In this document: positions 36,812 through 49,700 of the stretch, one piece after another
How positions within the stretch are numbered: position 1 is the first letter of the stretch
Layout: the number at the start of each line of letters is the position of its first letter
Assembly: GCA_964007475.1 (NCBI GenBank)
Contig: OZ023273.1
Location: 8,389,234 to 8,453,233 of the forward strand
Direction of reading: 5' to 3'
Origin: Hybos culiciformis
Taxonomy: Eukaryota; Arthropoda; Insecta; Diptera; Hybotidae
DNA length: 64,000 bases
Notes under the pieces: generated by a model
Seen by the model: only the letters and a program-made list of their open reading frames with translations
What the model was told of the DNA's origin: nothing
Databases searched by the model: none
Program-made: the position numbers and the translations under genes

Positions 36812-39800
36812 GAACCAAAAACGAGCACCCTGAATTTCTCGTCGTTCCGCACAAGTTTTACATCTAATGTCAATTTCCTGAAACGAAGGTTGGTATATTT
36901 ATAAAAAAAAACAGCATTAATAAACTTCTCACGTCATTATGAAAATCATACTTGACATGTAGATGTTCTTTAAACAATTCATAAGATTTCATTATTTACC
37001 ATTTCGTATTGAATCCTGATTTGCACTTGTATAATATCGTATTTAAAGATGCAAAATTAATCAGATAACCTTCGGAAGTACTCAGTAAAATTTTCCTTCA
37101 ACAAAAATGAAACAATAAAAAATATATGTACTTATATAACCTTACTTTATATAATAATACTCATGCTTTACTAATGTACAATCACATTTTGTATAATACT
37201 CCTAGTTTCACTTTACAAAATTGAAATATTTTAAATGTGTGATACTGTTTAAATTAAAATAATATTAGTTTTAACTTTTACATATATTGCTCTGAAAATA
37301 AATTCTTAAATTATATATGTATTAGAAATAATAAAAGATACCACGGTAAATATACCATTTGAGAAAATTTGTAAGAATTTTCCTTCAATTTTCCATTTCT
37401 AATTAGTAGGTACTTCAAAAATAACATTAATTTTATGTTTATTATATTTTATAAATTATATTACATGCGATGCATTTATTTTCATTATATACATACATAT
37501 ATAACATTATTCAATATACATTCATATAATAATACAAGTATCATTGATATTTTTACTTCAAATGAATTTTAACTTGATGTCTTAACAATTTCTCAAATCT
37601 TTTTTTAATATTTAGTCCTGATTTCATCTCTAGGTTCAGTTCTGGGGACTTGTCCTCAGAATGTGACGAAGTAGATTCAAGTGAATTGCCGCAACGCGGC
37701 CAACCACCTTTACAACAACAACCTGTGTCCACTGGTGGACCGCCTAATATTCCACCACCTCCAGCTCCTGGAAGTGTTGGGAGTGTTGGAAGTGTTGGAA
37801 ATGTTGGAAATGTTGGAAATGTTGGAAGTGTTGGAATACCACCCCAACAACCTTCAGGAGCAGCACCAGAACTATCATTAAGTTTCGGAAAAAATCAACC
37901 ACCTAGAGGGGTGAGCGCTCCTTCTAGCCCAGCTAAATCAAGAGAAAGCCTTTTACAGCGAGTTCAAAGTTTGACAGGAGCCGCACGTGATCAAGGCGCC
38001 TCTTTTATAGGTACCATTTTTTTTGTAAAATTTAATTTTCCAATAAAAATAAACGCTACTTTTGTAAACAGGTGCTGCTGTACAAAGTGCTACTCGACCG
38101 GCTTTTAATAAAGACAAGTGCTTTACATTATTAGTTTTAGATGATCAAAATACTGATTGGTCAAAATATTTTCGTGGTAAACGATTGCACGGAGATTATG
38201 ATATAAGGGTAGAGCAAGCTGAATTCAAGGTATAGATTTATATTCTTTTAATTAATGGCTAAAATATAAAAAAAAATCATTGACTTATTGAACAGGAAAT
38301 AACAGTTAATGCTAATCGTGAGAATGGACCTGTCGTATCCATGTCTGTATTCCGTGGTGGAACTCGGGTAATTTATTTGAATTTTCAACATTTGAATATA
38401 GTTCTAATTATTTTGTCTAATTATATTTTAAAGGTATCTCGTTCCTTCAGACCTGACTTTGTTGTCATAAGACAACCACCGCGAGATGGTCCAAATGATT
38501 ACCGAGCAATCATGCTTGGTTTGAAATACGGTGGTGTGCCATCAATAAATTCACTTTATTCAATTTATCAATGTCAAGTGAGTTTACTATTTAATAAATA
38601 AATTTTATAGAACTGACATATTTATATAAAACATGTTTAAATTTTATAATAAACATTTTCGTTTTAGGATAAGCCTTGGATATTCGCTCATCTTTTGCAA
38701 CTACAAAGACGTTTGGGCAAAGAAAATTTTCCATTAATAGATCAGACTTTCTTCCCAAATCCTAAAGATTTGGTAAGCAGAGACACATAATTATGATTTA
38801 AATTAAAATATTACTATTATTAAAAATATTATTTTATTCAAATGAATAGCACGCATGCAACTTATATGCGTTAACTGAATATATTATCGATTGATTGAAC
38901 AAGAAAAGTGAATAAAACTTTCATGTTATTTTCTAATATTTACATACACGTAAATACTGAATGATTATTTCAATTGTTATGTATGAATTCGTTCAAATCA
39001 ATGTGATCTTGATCGTATAAAATCAGTTTCAGAAACAACTTTTAATTTTTGCTATCTCTCTCTCTCTCTCTAAATGTTGATCCTTTAACATTACATGATA
39101 CAAACAATTTATTTAGCACCTACATATATATTCGCTCTGAAGTTTCAACGCACGGCACATTTACTTTATTTACTTGAATTATTGTCTGTTTGTGGCATGA
39201 AATATAAATCAAATAAAATAATTTAAATTCAAATAATTATTTAAACATTGCAATTTTTAATTTATTGTCCTCAGATAACATGGAATAGGTTTCCATGTGT
39301 CCTTAAAGCTGGCCACTGCCACGGTGGTGTTTCTACTGCCCGAATTGAAAATGCTAGTGCACTGCTAGATGCGACTGGATTAGTAACAGGCTCAGTAACA
39401 AGTGAAACACAATGCTATTGTACCATAGAGCCGTACATTGATGCGAAATTTGACATCCATATTCAAAAGATTGGAACAAACTATAAAGCTTTTATGTAAG
39501 TTTGTTTTCAATTACTTTTTAATAGTAGTAGTTTATGCCGCAACTGCCGTAATAGAGAATAAAAAGAGAATTTTTTATCATTTTTAAATACTACATTTTG
39601 TTTGATTAAATTTTACTCCTTTCTATAGGCGAAAATCTATTTCGGGAAATTGGAAAACTAATCAAGGATCTGCTATGTTGGAACAAATAGGAATGACAGA
39701 AAAATACAAACTATGGATTGATGAGGTAAATTCAAATTTTAAAAAATGTAAGCCCTTAATATTGTAATTTCTTCTTTAAATAATTAACGTTTTCACAATT

Positions 39801-41424
39801 TGTTAAACGTCTGCTGTACTGTATATATTTAAACCTTTTTAAAAATGATCATTCTTTATTTTTAAAGGTATCTGAATTGTTTGGTGGAATGGAGATTTGT
39901 GGAGTTACCGTCATTGCAGGTAAAGACGGAAAAGAATACATTGTCGGAGCATCTGATTCTACTTTCCCTTTAATGGGAGATTCACAAGAGGAAGATCGAA
40001 GGCAAATTGTTGATCTTGTAACTGCACGTATGCAAGTATGTTTAAAATCATATATTAAACTAAAACTTTGGTATAAAATCTTTCTGCTATTTAATTTTCA
40101 GAATGTTTGCAGACCTCCATTAGCAAAATTAACTTCACGTTCGTCAGTTTCTTCTAGAGGAGATAGTCCTACAGAGGACATAAAACCAACTACAGGTTTA
40201 ATTGGATCAGGACCAATAGGGACTGGCCCTCGTCCAATGCCAACAGGTGCCCCACCACCTATTCCTGAAAGAACTTCACCAGCAGTAGGCTCAATAGGTA
40301 GATTAAGTAGCCGTAGTAGTATATCTGAAGCACCTGATTCTGAGAAAAATCCTGGCGCAGGTGCTGGAACTGGTAGCAGACGAGAATCTCAATCGTCAAC
40401 AACTTCAGGCACTAAAACCTCCTCTACATCATCGAAACCACCACAATCACAATCATCAGTAGTTGAAGATGCAGAAGATACTATGAAAAATCTCAGAAAG
40501 ACATTCGCCGGTATATTCGGAGATATGTAGGAATTAGCGAATAAAAAACGTGAGACAAAACAGCTTCTCGAAAAAGCTAGCGAGAAGCAAGCATCTTTTT
40601 CTTCGGGAATTCGTGAAGCATTATTTCAACCAAGCAGTACGACACCTAATTCAGCAGGAGGTCTTGAAGCAAAAGATACCCAAAAACAGCCAGCAAAAAC
40701 TTCTTTGCAAAATAAACAAAATGAAGAAACAAGCAATGACAACTCTCACGTTTTGAAAAAAACACCAAGTTATGAACCAGTTACTAATTTTGATTTTCAA
40801 GAGCGATCAAATCCATTCGATAAAGAAACCAAAAAATCTAGCTCAAGTACAATTAGCAGTTCAGTCAACATAAGCAAAGAAACAAAAAATAACGATGAAA
40901 CAGAAATAACTGAAATTTTAGCACCATCAACAATTGCAGAAAAAATGTTTGAACTTTCATCTGACATTAAGTCAGACTTTGAAATTCCGAATTCGTTCAA
41001 GCCTTCTTCAGGTAAACTTGTATAAATAAAACATAATTAATATAAAAAAAAAACAAAATTGTTCAGAAACCTAATTTCTAGAACCCTTAGTTTCATCCAA
41101 ATATCCGAAGACCACCTTTTATGTATTTAGGTATATTTTTGAATTAATTTTTTTTTTATAGTTGGACGTAAATTAGAAAGAAAAATATCTGACGCTGATA
41201 TAATTTTTGGAGGTCCAGATTCTGCAAGCTCAGATAGCTTTTGTTCTGTACCTTATTCTTCCAATTATTCAAGTTATCTCAACAATTCAACAATTGGATC
41301 TGATTATAATAATAAAAGCAATTCTTCTTCATTACATCGAAATAATGATGAGAAAAACAATCTTCCAGAATCAAATACTTATAAATTTCGTACAGAAGAG
41401 GATTCTGAATATGATTTAAAATAA
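36812..41424 (+). CDS. Syn: Synapsin, with in-frame amber codon
   Basis: Eleven exons: 36812-36888, 37634-38010, 38072-38229, 38296-38367, 38434-38577, 38668-38772, 39275-39495, 39629-39725, 39868-40035, 40102-41011, 41162-41424. In order it shows a domain A-like [15 protein letters not shown], a Pro/Gly-rich linker, [20 protein letters not shown], then the ATP-grasp-like domain [104 protein letters not shown] and [20 protein letters not shown]. Synapsins coat synaptic vesicles, tether the reserve pool and bind ATP. TAG at 40528-40530 ends 609 codons counted from a CTG at 36830, and 247 further in-frame codons run to TAA at 41422-41424. Fly synapsin is known to be read through at such an amber codon. 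Exon-to-family match is very strong; the start is uncertain. Confidence 0.96.
36830..36832 (+). promoter_or_regulatory. Syn: Candidate non-AUG (CTG) start codon of synapsin
   Basis: The first in-frame ATG of the assembled frame lies at 38341, codon 214, inside the conserved core. The conserved NFLKRRFSSGDL segment lies far upstream of it. CTG at 36830 is in frame, in context ACC-CTG-A (A at -3), and is followed by [19 protein letters not shown]. An unseen upstream exon carrying an ATG in phase 0 is the alternative. An out-of-frame ATG at 36867 closes after four codons. Confidence 0.5.
37769..37836 (+). repeat. 9-bp coding minisatellite in synapsin
   Basis: Repeats of GTTGGAAGT / GTTGGAAAT encode alternating S/N-V-G triplets ([26 protein letters not shown]) in the linker between domains A and C. 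The variable, unstructured linker tolerates such expansion. Confidence 0.85.
39055..39070. repeat. (TC)8 microsatellite in a synapsin intron
   Basis: Eight TC units lie in the intron 38773-39274. They are about 200 bases from the acceptor at 39274, so they are unlikely to be its pyrimidine tract. Confidence 0.85.
40528..40530 (+). promoter_or_regulatory. Syn: Readthrough amber stop inside synapsin
   Basis: The codons are GGA GAT ATG TAG GAA TTA GCG AAT. The frame continues without a stop for 161 codons in the same exon. It then splices in phase 1 at 41011/41162 into an exon ending ...EYDLK-TAA. The extension is charged and low in hydrophobics, and its last exon starts [20 protein letters not shown], which looks like conserved protein rather than 3' UTR. 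Readthrough at the equivalent fly stop is established. Confidence 0.85.
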
Positions 41425-44400
41425 ATTTATAGATTATGACATATTCATATACTTAACATACATATATTATAACAAAGAATATTAAAAAATATTTTAATTA
41501 AATTATATTGCTGTTTAAAATCTTAATATTATTAATTATAATTGCGTAATATGTGCAACAAAACAAAATATATATATTATTCAAACATTCATAACAGTTA
41601 TTAAATAGAAAACATATTTATGTTGATTAACCTCAGTTAGCAATAATATAGATATACATATAGGTAAAACCTTTTTTAATTAATTTTTTTGAGAAAAGAT
41701 AGTCATCAACTTTTTTCAAATAATTTTTGAAATATGAAAATGCAATATTCTTATATTTTCCGTTTGATTCTCTAATCGTTACAAACAGATTTATATTGAG
41801 AACTAAAAAAAAACTTTATCAGATTATTAAAAGGAAAATAAACCAATAAATATATATTATTACTAAATATGTATTATTATCAAATCATCTGGGCATCTTT
41901 TTAAAATATAACAGATGATCAACAAAACAGAATTCTACTTTTTTTGACAAAAATCAGTTGAATACATAAAACAATAATCATATTTTTTATTCTTAAAAAC
42001 TTTAATTCACTCAAGAGACGCAAAAATGTTCTCCACATAATCACTATAAATATTTGAGTACTTACTTATTGCAATTTTTCTTCTTTTATTTGGAAAATTC
42101 TTTTGAAACTGTGATAAATTTCAATAACTTCAACATTAAAAAAAATATATTTTTTAAAACTACATCTCAATGAAAATTAATGTTTTTTGACTCTACCCCA
42201 AAATTATAATATAATTTGTTGAAAACCTTTATCATTATTATTAATTTTCGCTTTAATGTAGAATTCTGTTATAATTTTAGAAAATTAGAAAAAGTTTTCA
42301 AAATAATAGTTATTATTTATATAAAAGAATAAATCTTCAATGCAAATTCGTATTGTTTCGATATTGATAGTTAAAAAAATAAAAATAAAAATTAAAATGC
42401 TTTATTTTACATTTTTTGCTTATTGTAATGTTATTCGTAAATATGTAGTAAAACAGATGAGATTCAAAAAATGATATCACTCTGTTCGTTTAAGTTATAT
42501 TTCTGACATAATGTCATTAAAATTAATATTAAAAAAAAAACCATTGTTTTCAGCAAAAATAATAGTTTTTTATATTATTAAACGTTATTTTTTATTTAAA
42601 AGCTTTTTATCAATATATAAACCTATTGGTTTTTGCAAAAAAATGTATAGATATGTATTAATGCAACAAATAAAATTTGTGATTAAAATAAAAATGTTAT
42701 ATTGTTAAAATAAAAATACATATTAAACAATTTTTAAATGTAAAATAAAAGAAAATTTTATATTTAAAAAAAAAAGTAAATTATTAAATAAATAATATTA
42801 TTATTAAGATATTCAATTATATGTAATATCAAATAAAAAAAAAACAAAAAAACCAAACATATTAAAAATCTGAGGTAGCCTCTTTTCACAAACGTTCAAA
42901 TGAATTTATATCGAATGCAATGCAAAAAAAAAAAATAAAAAAAATAGCAAAATAATAAGAAAAATTATGTAGAAGAGGTGACAGGATACAATAAATTTAT
43001 TTGTTATAAAGTTAGAATTTAAATACATTATTTTTGTTTGTTTTTTATTTTATTTTTGTTATACTTTTAAAATTTAATTTTAAGAGAAAACAAATTAAAA
43101 GAAGGTGAAAATTATTAATATACATATGTTTAAAATAATATATCATTGTTGTTGAAATGAAAAATTAAAGCTGATATAATTGTTATACTCTTCAAAATAG
43201 CATAAATAATTCACTAAAATATTGAAAAATAAAAATTATTTATTAAATAAAATCATTAAATCATTTAAAAATATCAACAAAAAAAAAATGCAAAATATTA
43301 AATGGCAATACCACCCACCTAGTCTTACATTTTTACATAATCATTAAAAAGGAGTATAATATTTATTACATGTTTACAATTTACACATACCAAATTTGAG
43401 TTTTGTTTTAATATTAACTTCTGTGAATGGAATGTGATGTTCAATTTAAGGCTTAAATATAACGCACCAATTATGTTTATATTGAATGTTGAACTAATTT
43501 TAAAGCACTTCAATTTCCCACAATAACATTTTGGATACGAATAAAATTACGTTACTGCTGATAACAATAACTTTTTGGGATCACTATCTATATCACAAAG
43601 CTGATTTTGATAAATTAGCATTGCGAAGATACTCTCAATATTGGCCTTCAAATATTGAACAATCGTTCTCAAAAGGTATCTCATTCATATTCATTCTAGA
43701 TTTAATTGATATTATTCTTATTTTATACATAATTTAATATCAATATCATAATAATGTTATAGCAAACCCCGAATTGAAGCATTTTAGTCAATATTTTTTT
43801 ACTTTTATATTATGTAATTTATTTCGGTTGCAATTGTTTTCAAAAATATGGGTTGTTTTTTTAGTACAAATCATAAACATTATACATTTGTTCGCTGCTT
43901 TTTATTTTAAATTACATAAAGATATTTAAAAATTATTAAAATGAAGTTAATTTATATTTTTTAAATATTTAAAGTAAAAATAATAATAAATTAATATATA
44001 CAAAATACATGCATTATACATTATATACATACAATATTTTGTAAGGTAAAATAAATTATAAATACATTATACCTAACATTAGCAATTTTTTTAAATTTTT
44101 ATAGCAAAACTAATAAAAAAGAAAATAAATTAAAAGAAATATGATCAGTTCGTAGAAATTTGAATTTCACAAATAACTCGTATTTGTCTGTTTTTTCTAT
44201 CGCAAGCATTTGTGGCTTAAAGCATAACTTAATTAAAATGGGATATCAAACTTTCAAAATAAAATTTTAAATACAAAATAGGACAGTATCGAGCAATAAA
44301 TGAGGTATTTATCTTTTTCAAACTTTAATATTTATTGTCTCTCAAATTTATTGTTGCGAAATCGTTGACTTTCACATCTTGGCACTTTTCTTCACTCACA

Positions 44401-46723
44401 AATTTTCTTTCACACATGTAAATAAAAATTAAAATATTCCAAAATATTTTGTGTCAAGTTTAGTCACAATACATTTCTATTCAAAAAGAGAAATGTTTGC
44501 CAAAAGATTTATGTACCTATGGATAGTTTATATCCCGAATAAATAATAAAAATTAAAACTGCAACTGGTGTGGAACAATAATAACACTTCACTAATTAAC
44601 TAAAATTATTTAAGTTTTAATTTACATTCTTTTACATTTCTATCATTCAATTAATACCATATTAAAGAATATTTAAGTTTCTATTTTATCTATTTTTTGT
44701 AAAACTCAACAAATAATATTCTTTACTTTTGTAAATTCAATTTTTTTTTATTTCTGTATGCAACTTGTTAACTTATCATTATTAGGATTATATGATATAT
44801 AAATTTAAAAAAAAAAGGAACATAATTATGTAATGAAAATAACAATAACTACAAGAAATATTATGATAATAATAAAAAATTAATGATATTTTTAATGCGT
44901 TATATAAAAATTAATTATATATACACACACATAAATTATATATATATATTATATAGTTACAAACTTACATAAATAAATATAAAAATATTATTAAAATATA
45001 AATAAGCTTAATGGTTAAATACAAAAAATTAAGCTATTTTTAAATAACATAAAATTAATTATAATAATTCGCAATATTTATTATTAATAAATTATATTTG
45101 TTAATTATTAATTTTAAAATTTTTTATTGGCAACGATTTTAAAAATTATTTTTAAACTCAATTATTTTTTTATATTAATTAAGAGTGTATTTTTAATTTT
45201 TCTTATTTCAAATCTTTATATTTGTATATCATTAACATTTTAATTTAAATATCATAATTTCAACGAAATTATATACATAAATATTTTCAACAAAATATTT
45301 ATTTCATTTATTCTTTATTTTCGAAAAAACAGTTTAAAACATACATATTAAAATATAAATATGAATTAAGTAGTTTGCACTCTAATTTATTATATTAGAT
45401 GTGTTTAATAAGAAAAATTGCACCTAAATTATAATAATTTATTTTTTTTTAAATAGGAAATTGAAAAATTAAAATTGAACTCGAATGTTCGATTTTACCA
45501 ACTACATTCTACAACCTATAAAATTACTTATTATTATAATTATTATCTATATTTTTTAATTTTATGTATACAGGAAAATTAAAATAAATTATAATATAAA
45601 AATATTAATACATATAAAATATCAATATAATGATAAAAATTCTAATATTATTATTAAAATAGAAAAAAAAAACGAATTGTTCTCTTTAAAAAACATTTTA
45701 CATTTCCAAAATAAAAAAAATATGTTATTTAAACTTTATATAAAAAGAATCCCTAAAATACATTAACACTATATACTGTATTGATACAAATATTATTAAT
45801 CTTAACATCGTAAAAAACAAAAAAAAAAATAATTATTATTAAACTAACTGAAATCATAATATTTCATTTTTGGTGTTGTATTAAGTCTTAAAAAATACAT
45901 AATGTTAAATAAAATTTAATAGTTCAATGTGAAAAAAAAAAATAAAATTACAAATTTTGGTTTTATTTACTATTTTCTTAAAATTTCCAATTAGTGTTTA
46001 TATTATTATTTTTTAATTTTTCATTCATGTACCTACAACTGTTAATAACATCATTATCAACAGAAATGATTTAAAAATGAAAACTTATAGTAAACAAAAT
46101 GAAAAATTTTTTTACAGAAACTTTTTGCTTATCGATAGTTTTCTTGATAATTATAGTTTTCATCGTTCATCAACAGATTCATACACAGAATTAAAAAATC
46201 GTTAAGTTATATTTTCTGCAAAATACCCTGTTGTGCATCTGGATGGGATGTGGATGTGATCAATGAATGACATTTCAAAATTCGTTAAGCTAATTTAATG
46301 TTAAAATAATTTTTAGTTTATTAAAATCATTAGGAATGATCGTGTGTGTTTTATTATTATTAAAAAGAAAATAAAAAATAATAAAAAAATCGCAATTAAC
46401 AAAAAAAAAAATTTATTCCCTAATATATTATAAAATTTAATAATTAAAAAAAAATATACTTAAACAAAATTTAATTAAAAAATAAACTTTAAAAAAACAT
46501 TAAAAACAAATTATAGAAAAATAAAATAAATAAATAATTTTTTATTTTATTTAATTTTTTTTATTGAATATGAATTATTTAAAATACATAAATATAATAA
46601 ATATAAATTAAATTCATAATTAATAATATTAAAAATAATTAATTCTATTAAAAATATTAAAAAAAAATTTTTTTTTCTGAAAACAAAAGACTTCAACGCA
46701 ATTTTTTATTTTTTTTTTTAAGA
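41425..46723. other. Synapsin 3' UTR and 5 kb of AT-rich intergenic DNA
   Basis: Very high AT content with dense A and T runs, ATATAT stretches and many chance AATAAA hexamers, so the poly(A) site cannot be chosen. Open frames at 42511-42708 and 43325-43737 show no domain and AT-driven composition. No gene, RNA gene or mobile element is supported. Confidence 0.55.
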
Positions 46724-49700
46724 ATGAAACTTTACATATTATTTTTAATTTATTTATGTGTAGGTGCAAATTATGATGTAAGTGCCTTATATATATTTTT
46801 TTTTATGTAGATATTTTTTTTCCTATCTAAATATTTATTAAGGAAATTTATCGTTGCTTGTTGAGACGAGATACATCTATCTAATTATATATACATTTTT
46901 TCTTTAAGTACAGATAATATCGAAATTAAAACACAAACTGAATGTTTTAAAAAAAAAAAAAAAGTAATAATTTAAATTAAATTTCACATCTCTGCGGCTG
47001 TAACCCAAGTTTAGGTGTTAATTTTAAGTTCGAAATATTCGCCAATTAAAGAATATATAATTATATGTAAAAAGAAATGAGAAATATGCAAAAGAAATGG
47101 GAAGACAACTACTTTCATTTTCATTATTAACTATATAAATTTAATATTATTAACACTGGCGAACAAACTTTTGAATGAAATTTTATACTTTAACAATTTT
47201 ATGGTAAAATTAACAATAACATGTTTGAAATAGGTGTAGGTAATATACTTAGTTATACGAAAAAATTAAATTCCAATGTTATTCTACATTTTGTTTTTTT
47301 TTTTTTTTATTTTTTATAAATTTTAACATTTAAAAAAAAGAAATAAAAAAAACCAATAAAAATTTTTGTTTTTATTTTTTACGTGAATGCCTTTTTTTTT
47401 TTTGCAGAATAGTTCGAGGAAAAAAATAATAATACATTTTTATACCTAATTTATATTTATTTTTATTTTTTTTTATTTTGCTATGGAATTTTATCACCTT
47501 GAGCAATAATTTTATTGCGAAAATGAAATTCTAATAAGAAATTTAACTGAAAAATTAATGATTCATATAGCATTTATTGATTTTCGTGATGTTTTAAATA
47601 AAAAAAAAAAATATGCTACAAAAAATTCTATATTATGACGAAAAATAAATGATTTGATTTGTAGTTTTTAAAAAATTTAACATGATAATATTTTTAATTT
47701 TTATGTAAATTCTCATCTTATTTAAATTGTATACAACAAAACATTATTATATCAAGGATGAAATGTTTGTTCAAGCTTGAAGCAATGTGACAAAAATAAA
47801 ACTTTTGTTGGAAAAATAATTTTTTCAGTTGTAGGAATTAGTTGTCTTTTTAATCGAATTTATTCGTATAAAAATGTTATGTACAATTTTTTAAAACATA
47901 CATATTTGTTTTAGAAGCTGGGAGATTTGCAAAAAAAAAAAAAAACGCTTGAAAGTTACAAAATATAAAGTCAATATTACGATTTCATTATTTTATTGAA
48001 TTTTCTTTGAAATTTATAACATATAGTATAGTAGTGATGTGATAGTATAGTGATACAGATTATTAAATCGTATTTGTATACTGTATTACTATAAGCAAGA
48101 AAGGCGTAATTCTATTTTATTAGTTTTGAGATATTCACGTTTTTTTGTTTTTATTTTAGAACTTTAGAGACAGAAAATAAATTTTTCAAAAATGGATATT
48201 TACACTGTTCCATATGTACAATTATATTTATGTATATTATTTTAATATGTACACTCTTCTTACTAAGTAAGGCATTATAAGTACGTACTTATATGACTAT
48301 AGGGTTTAATATTTATTTTTATATTAGTTTTTAACAATATTATATATCTGCCTAATTAGTTTTTTTTTCTAGAAACTGAATTAAATTTCTATGTGTATGT
48401 AGGTATTACCTAAACATATTTATATCTTTTTTAACACTAACTTAAATTATTAGGATAAAAGCTTTTTTTCTATTGTAAGATTTTTCATTCATTATTAATT
48501 TTAATTTATTTATAGAATTATAAATAATTCTGTACGTCATATTCAAGCTAACTATTTTTACGTTTTTAAAATCGTCATTCATTAAAGATGCGGTATATAT
48601 AATTTACTGGTACTGCAAAATTATTCTTAAAATTAAGTAATTTAATAGATTAAATTTTTAACAATAAAACAAAACAAATTTATAAGTTTTGTTTTTTCAA
48701 AAAAATGTTTATTTACCTTGTTTTATAGTCAAGGTAAACTTTTTCAAATATATAAAATTGAAAAAAGGTTTCATGTTATATGACGTTCCAAAGCCATTAT
48801 ATATCTTTATTTGTTAATCGAATGAGTATAGATATTTTAAAAGAAAATACCTACTTCACTGTCACTAGTTGGCACTTGTTCTTAATTTTGACTATTTTCT
48901 TTTAGCATGTTTTCAATTATCCTTTTTTCCTTTACTCGACACAAACAAACCTTTCTGTTTTTGATATTTTTAACAATACACTATATTAAAATAAAAAAAA
49001 GGTAATCATATTTATTATTGGATAACAATTAATAAATATTTTAATGCCCTCGAAGGCACCGTACCTATTGAATTGTCAATAAAGTAAGATATATATAGGG
49101 ACAAAAGTATATGAGAAAATGTCGAAATAATGACAGTAATACTTGCTTGATTTTAAAACGTTAAAAATAAAGAGCTTTACAAAAAATGTTTAATATTTAA
49201 TTTAAAAATATTATTTAGCAATTTAAATTGAAATCTCCATATATTTATTCATAACCTTTACAATTTTACATTCAATTAAGCAAATATACCTACAAAAAAT
49301 ATGTTACCTAATTATTTGAACTTTTTTTTTTGTTATAAACTCATATTTTAATAATTTATTGAATACGTTATCCAATTTATAATTAAAGGCGGGTTATTAT
49401 TATATAAAAATTACCTACATACATAAGTATAATTTTTTATTTTTTTTTGTATTAATAGGTACATAGTTTTACCAATGCGAATTTTAGAAAAAAAAATTAA
49501 GAAAAAATAATAAAAAAAATCAATCAAAGATTTATTATGTATTAAAAAATTCAACAATCCATTATTATGACATTTTAAAAAAATTTATTTAATGCTTTTT
49601 ATTCTTTTGTCTAGGTCTACGGAGAAGAGGTGGCAGAATTCACGCCACATGTGACCGCAACATGTAAGGGAGAAATAATGAATATTAAAGTAGCATTTGA

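Noticed and set aside
42511..43737. Open frames between synapsin and the ZP gene
   Set aside because: Ile/Leu/Lys/Phe-rich translations of AT-rich DNA without domain or splice evidence.
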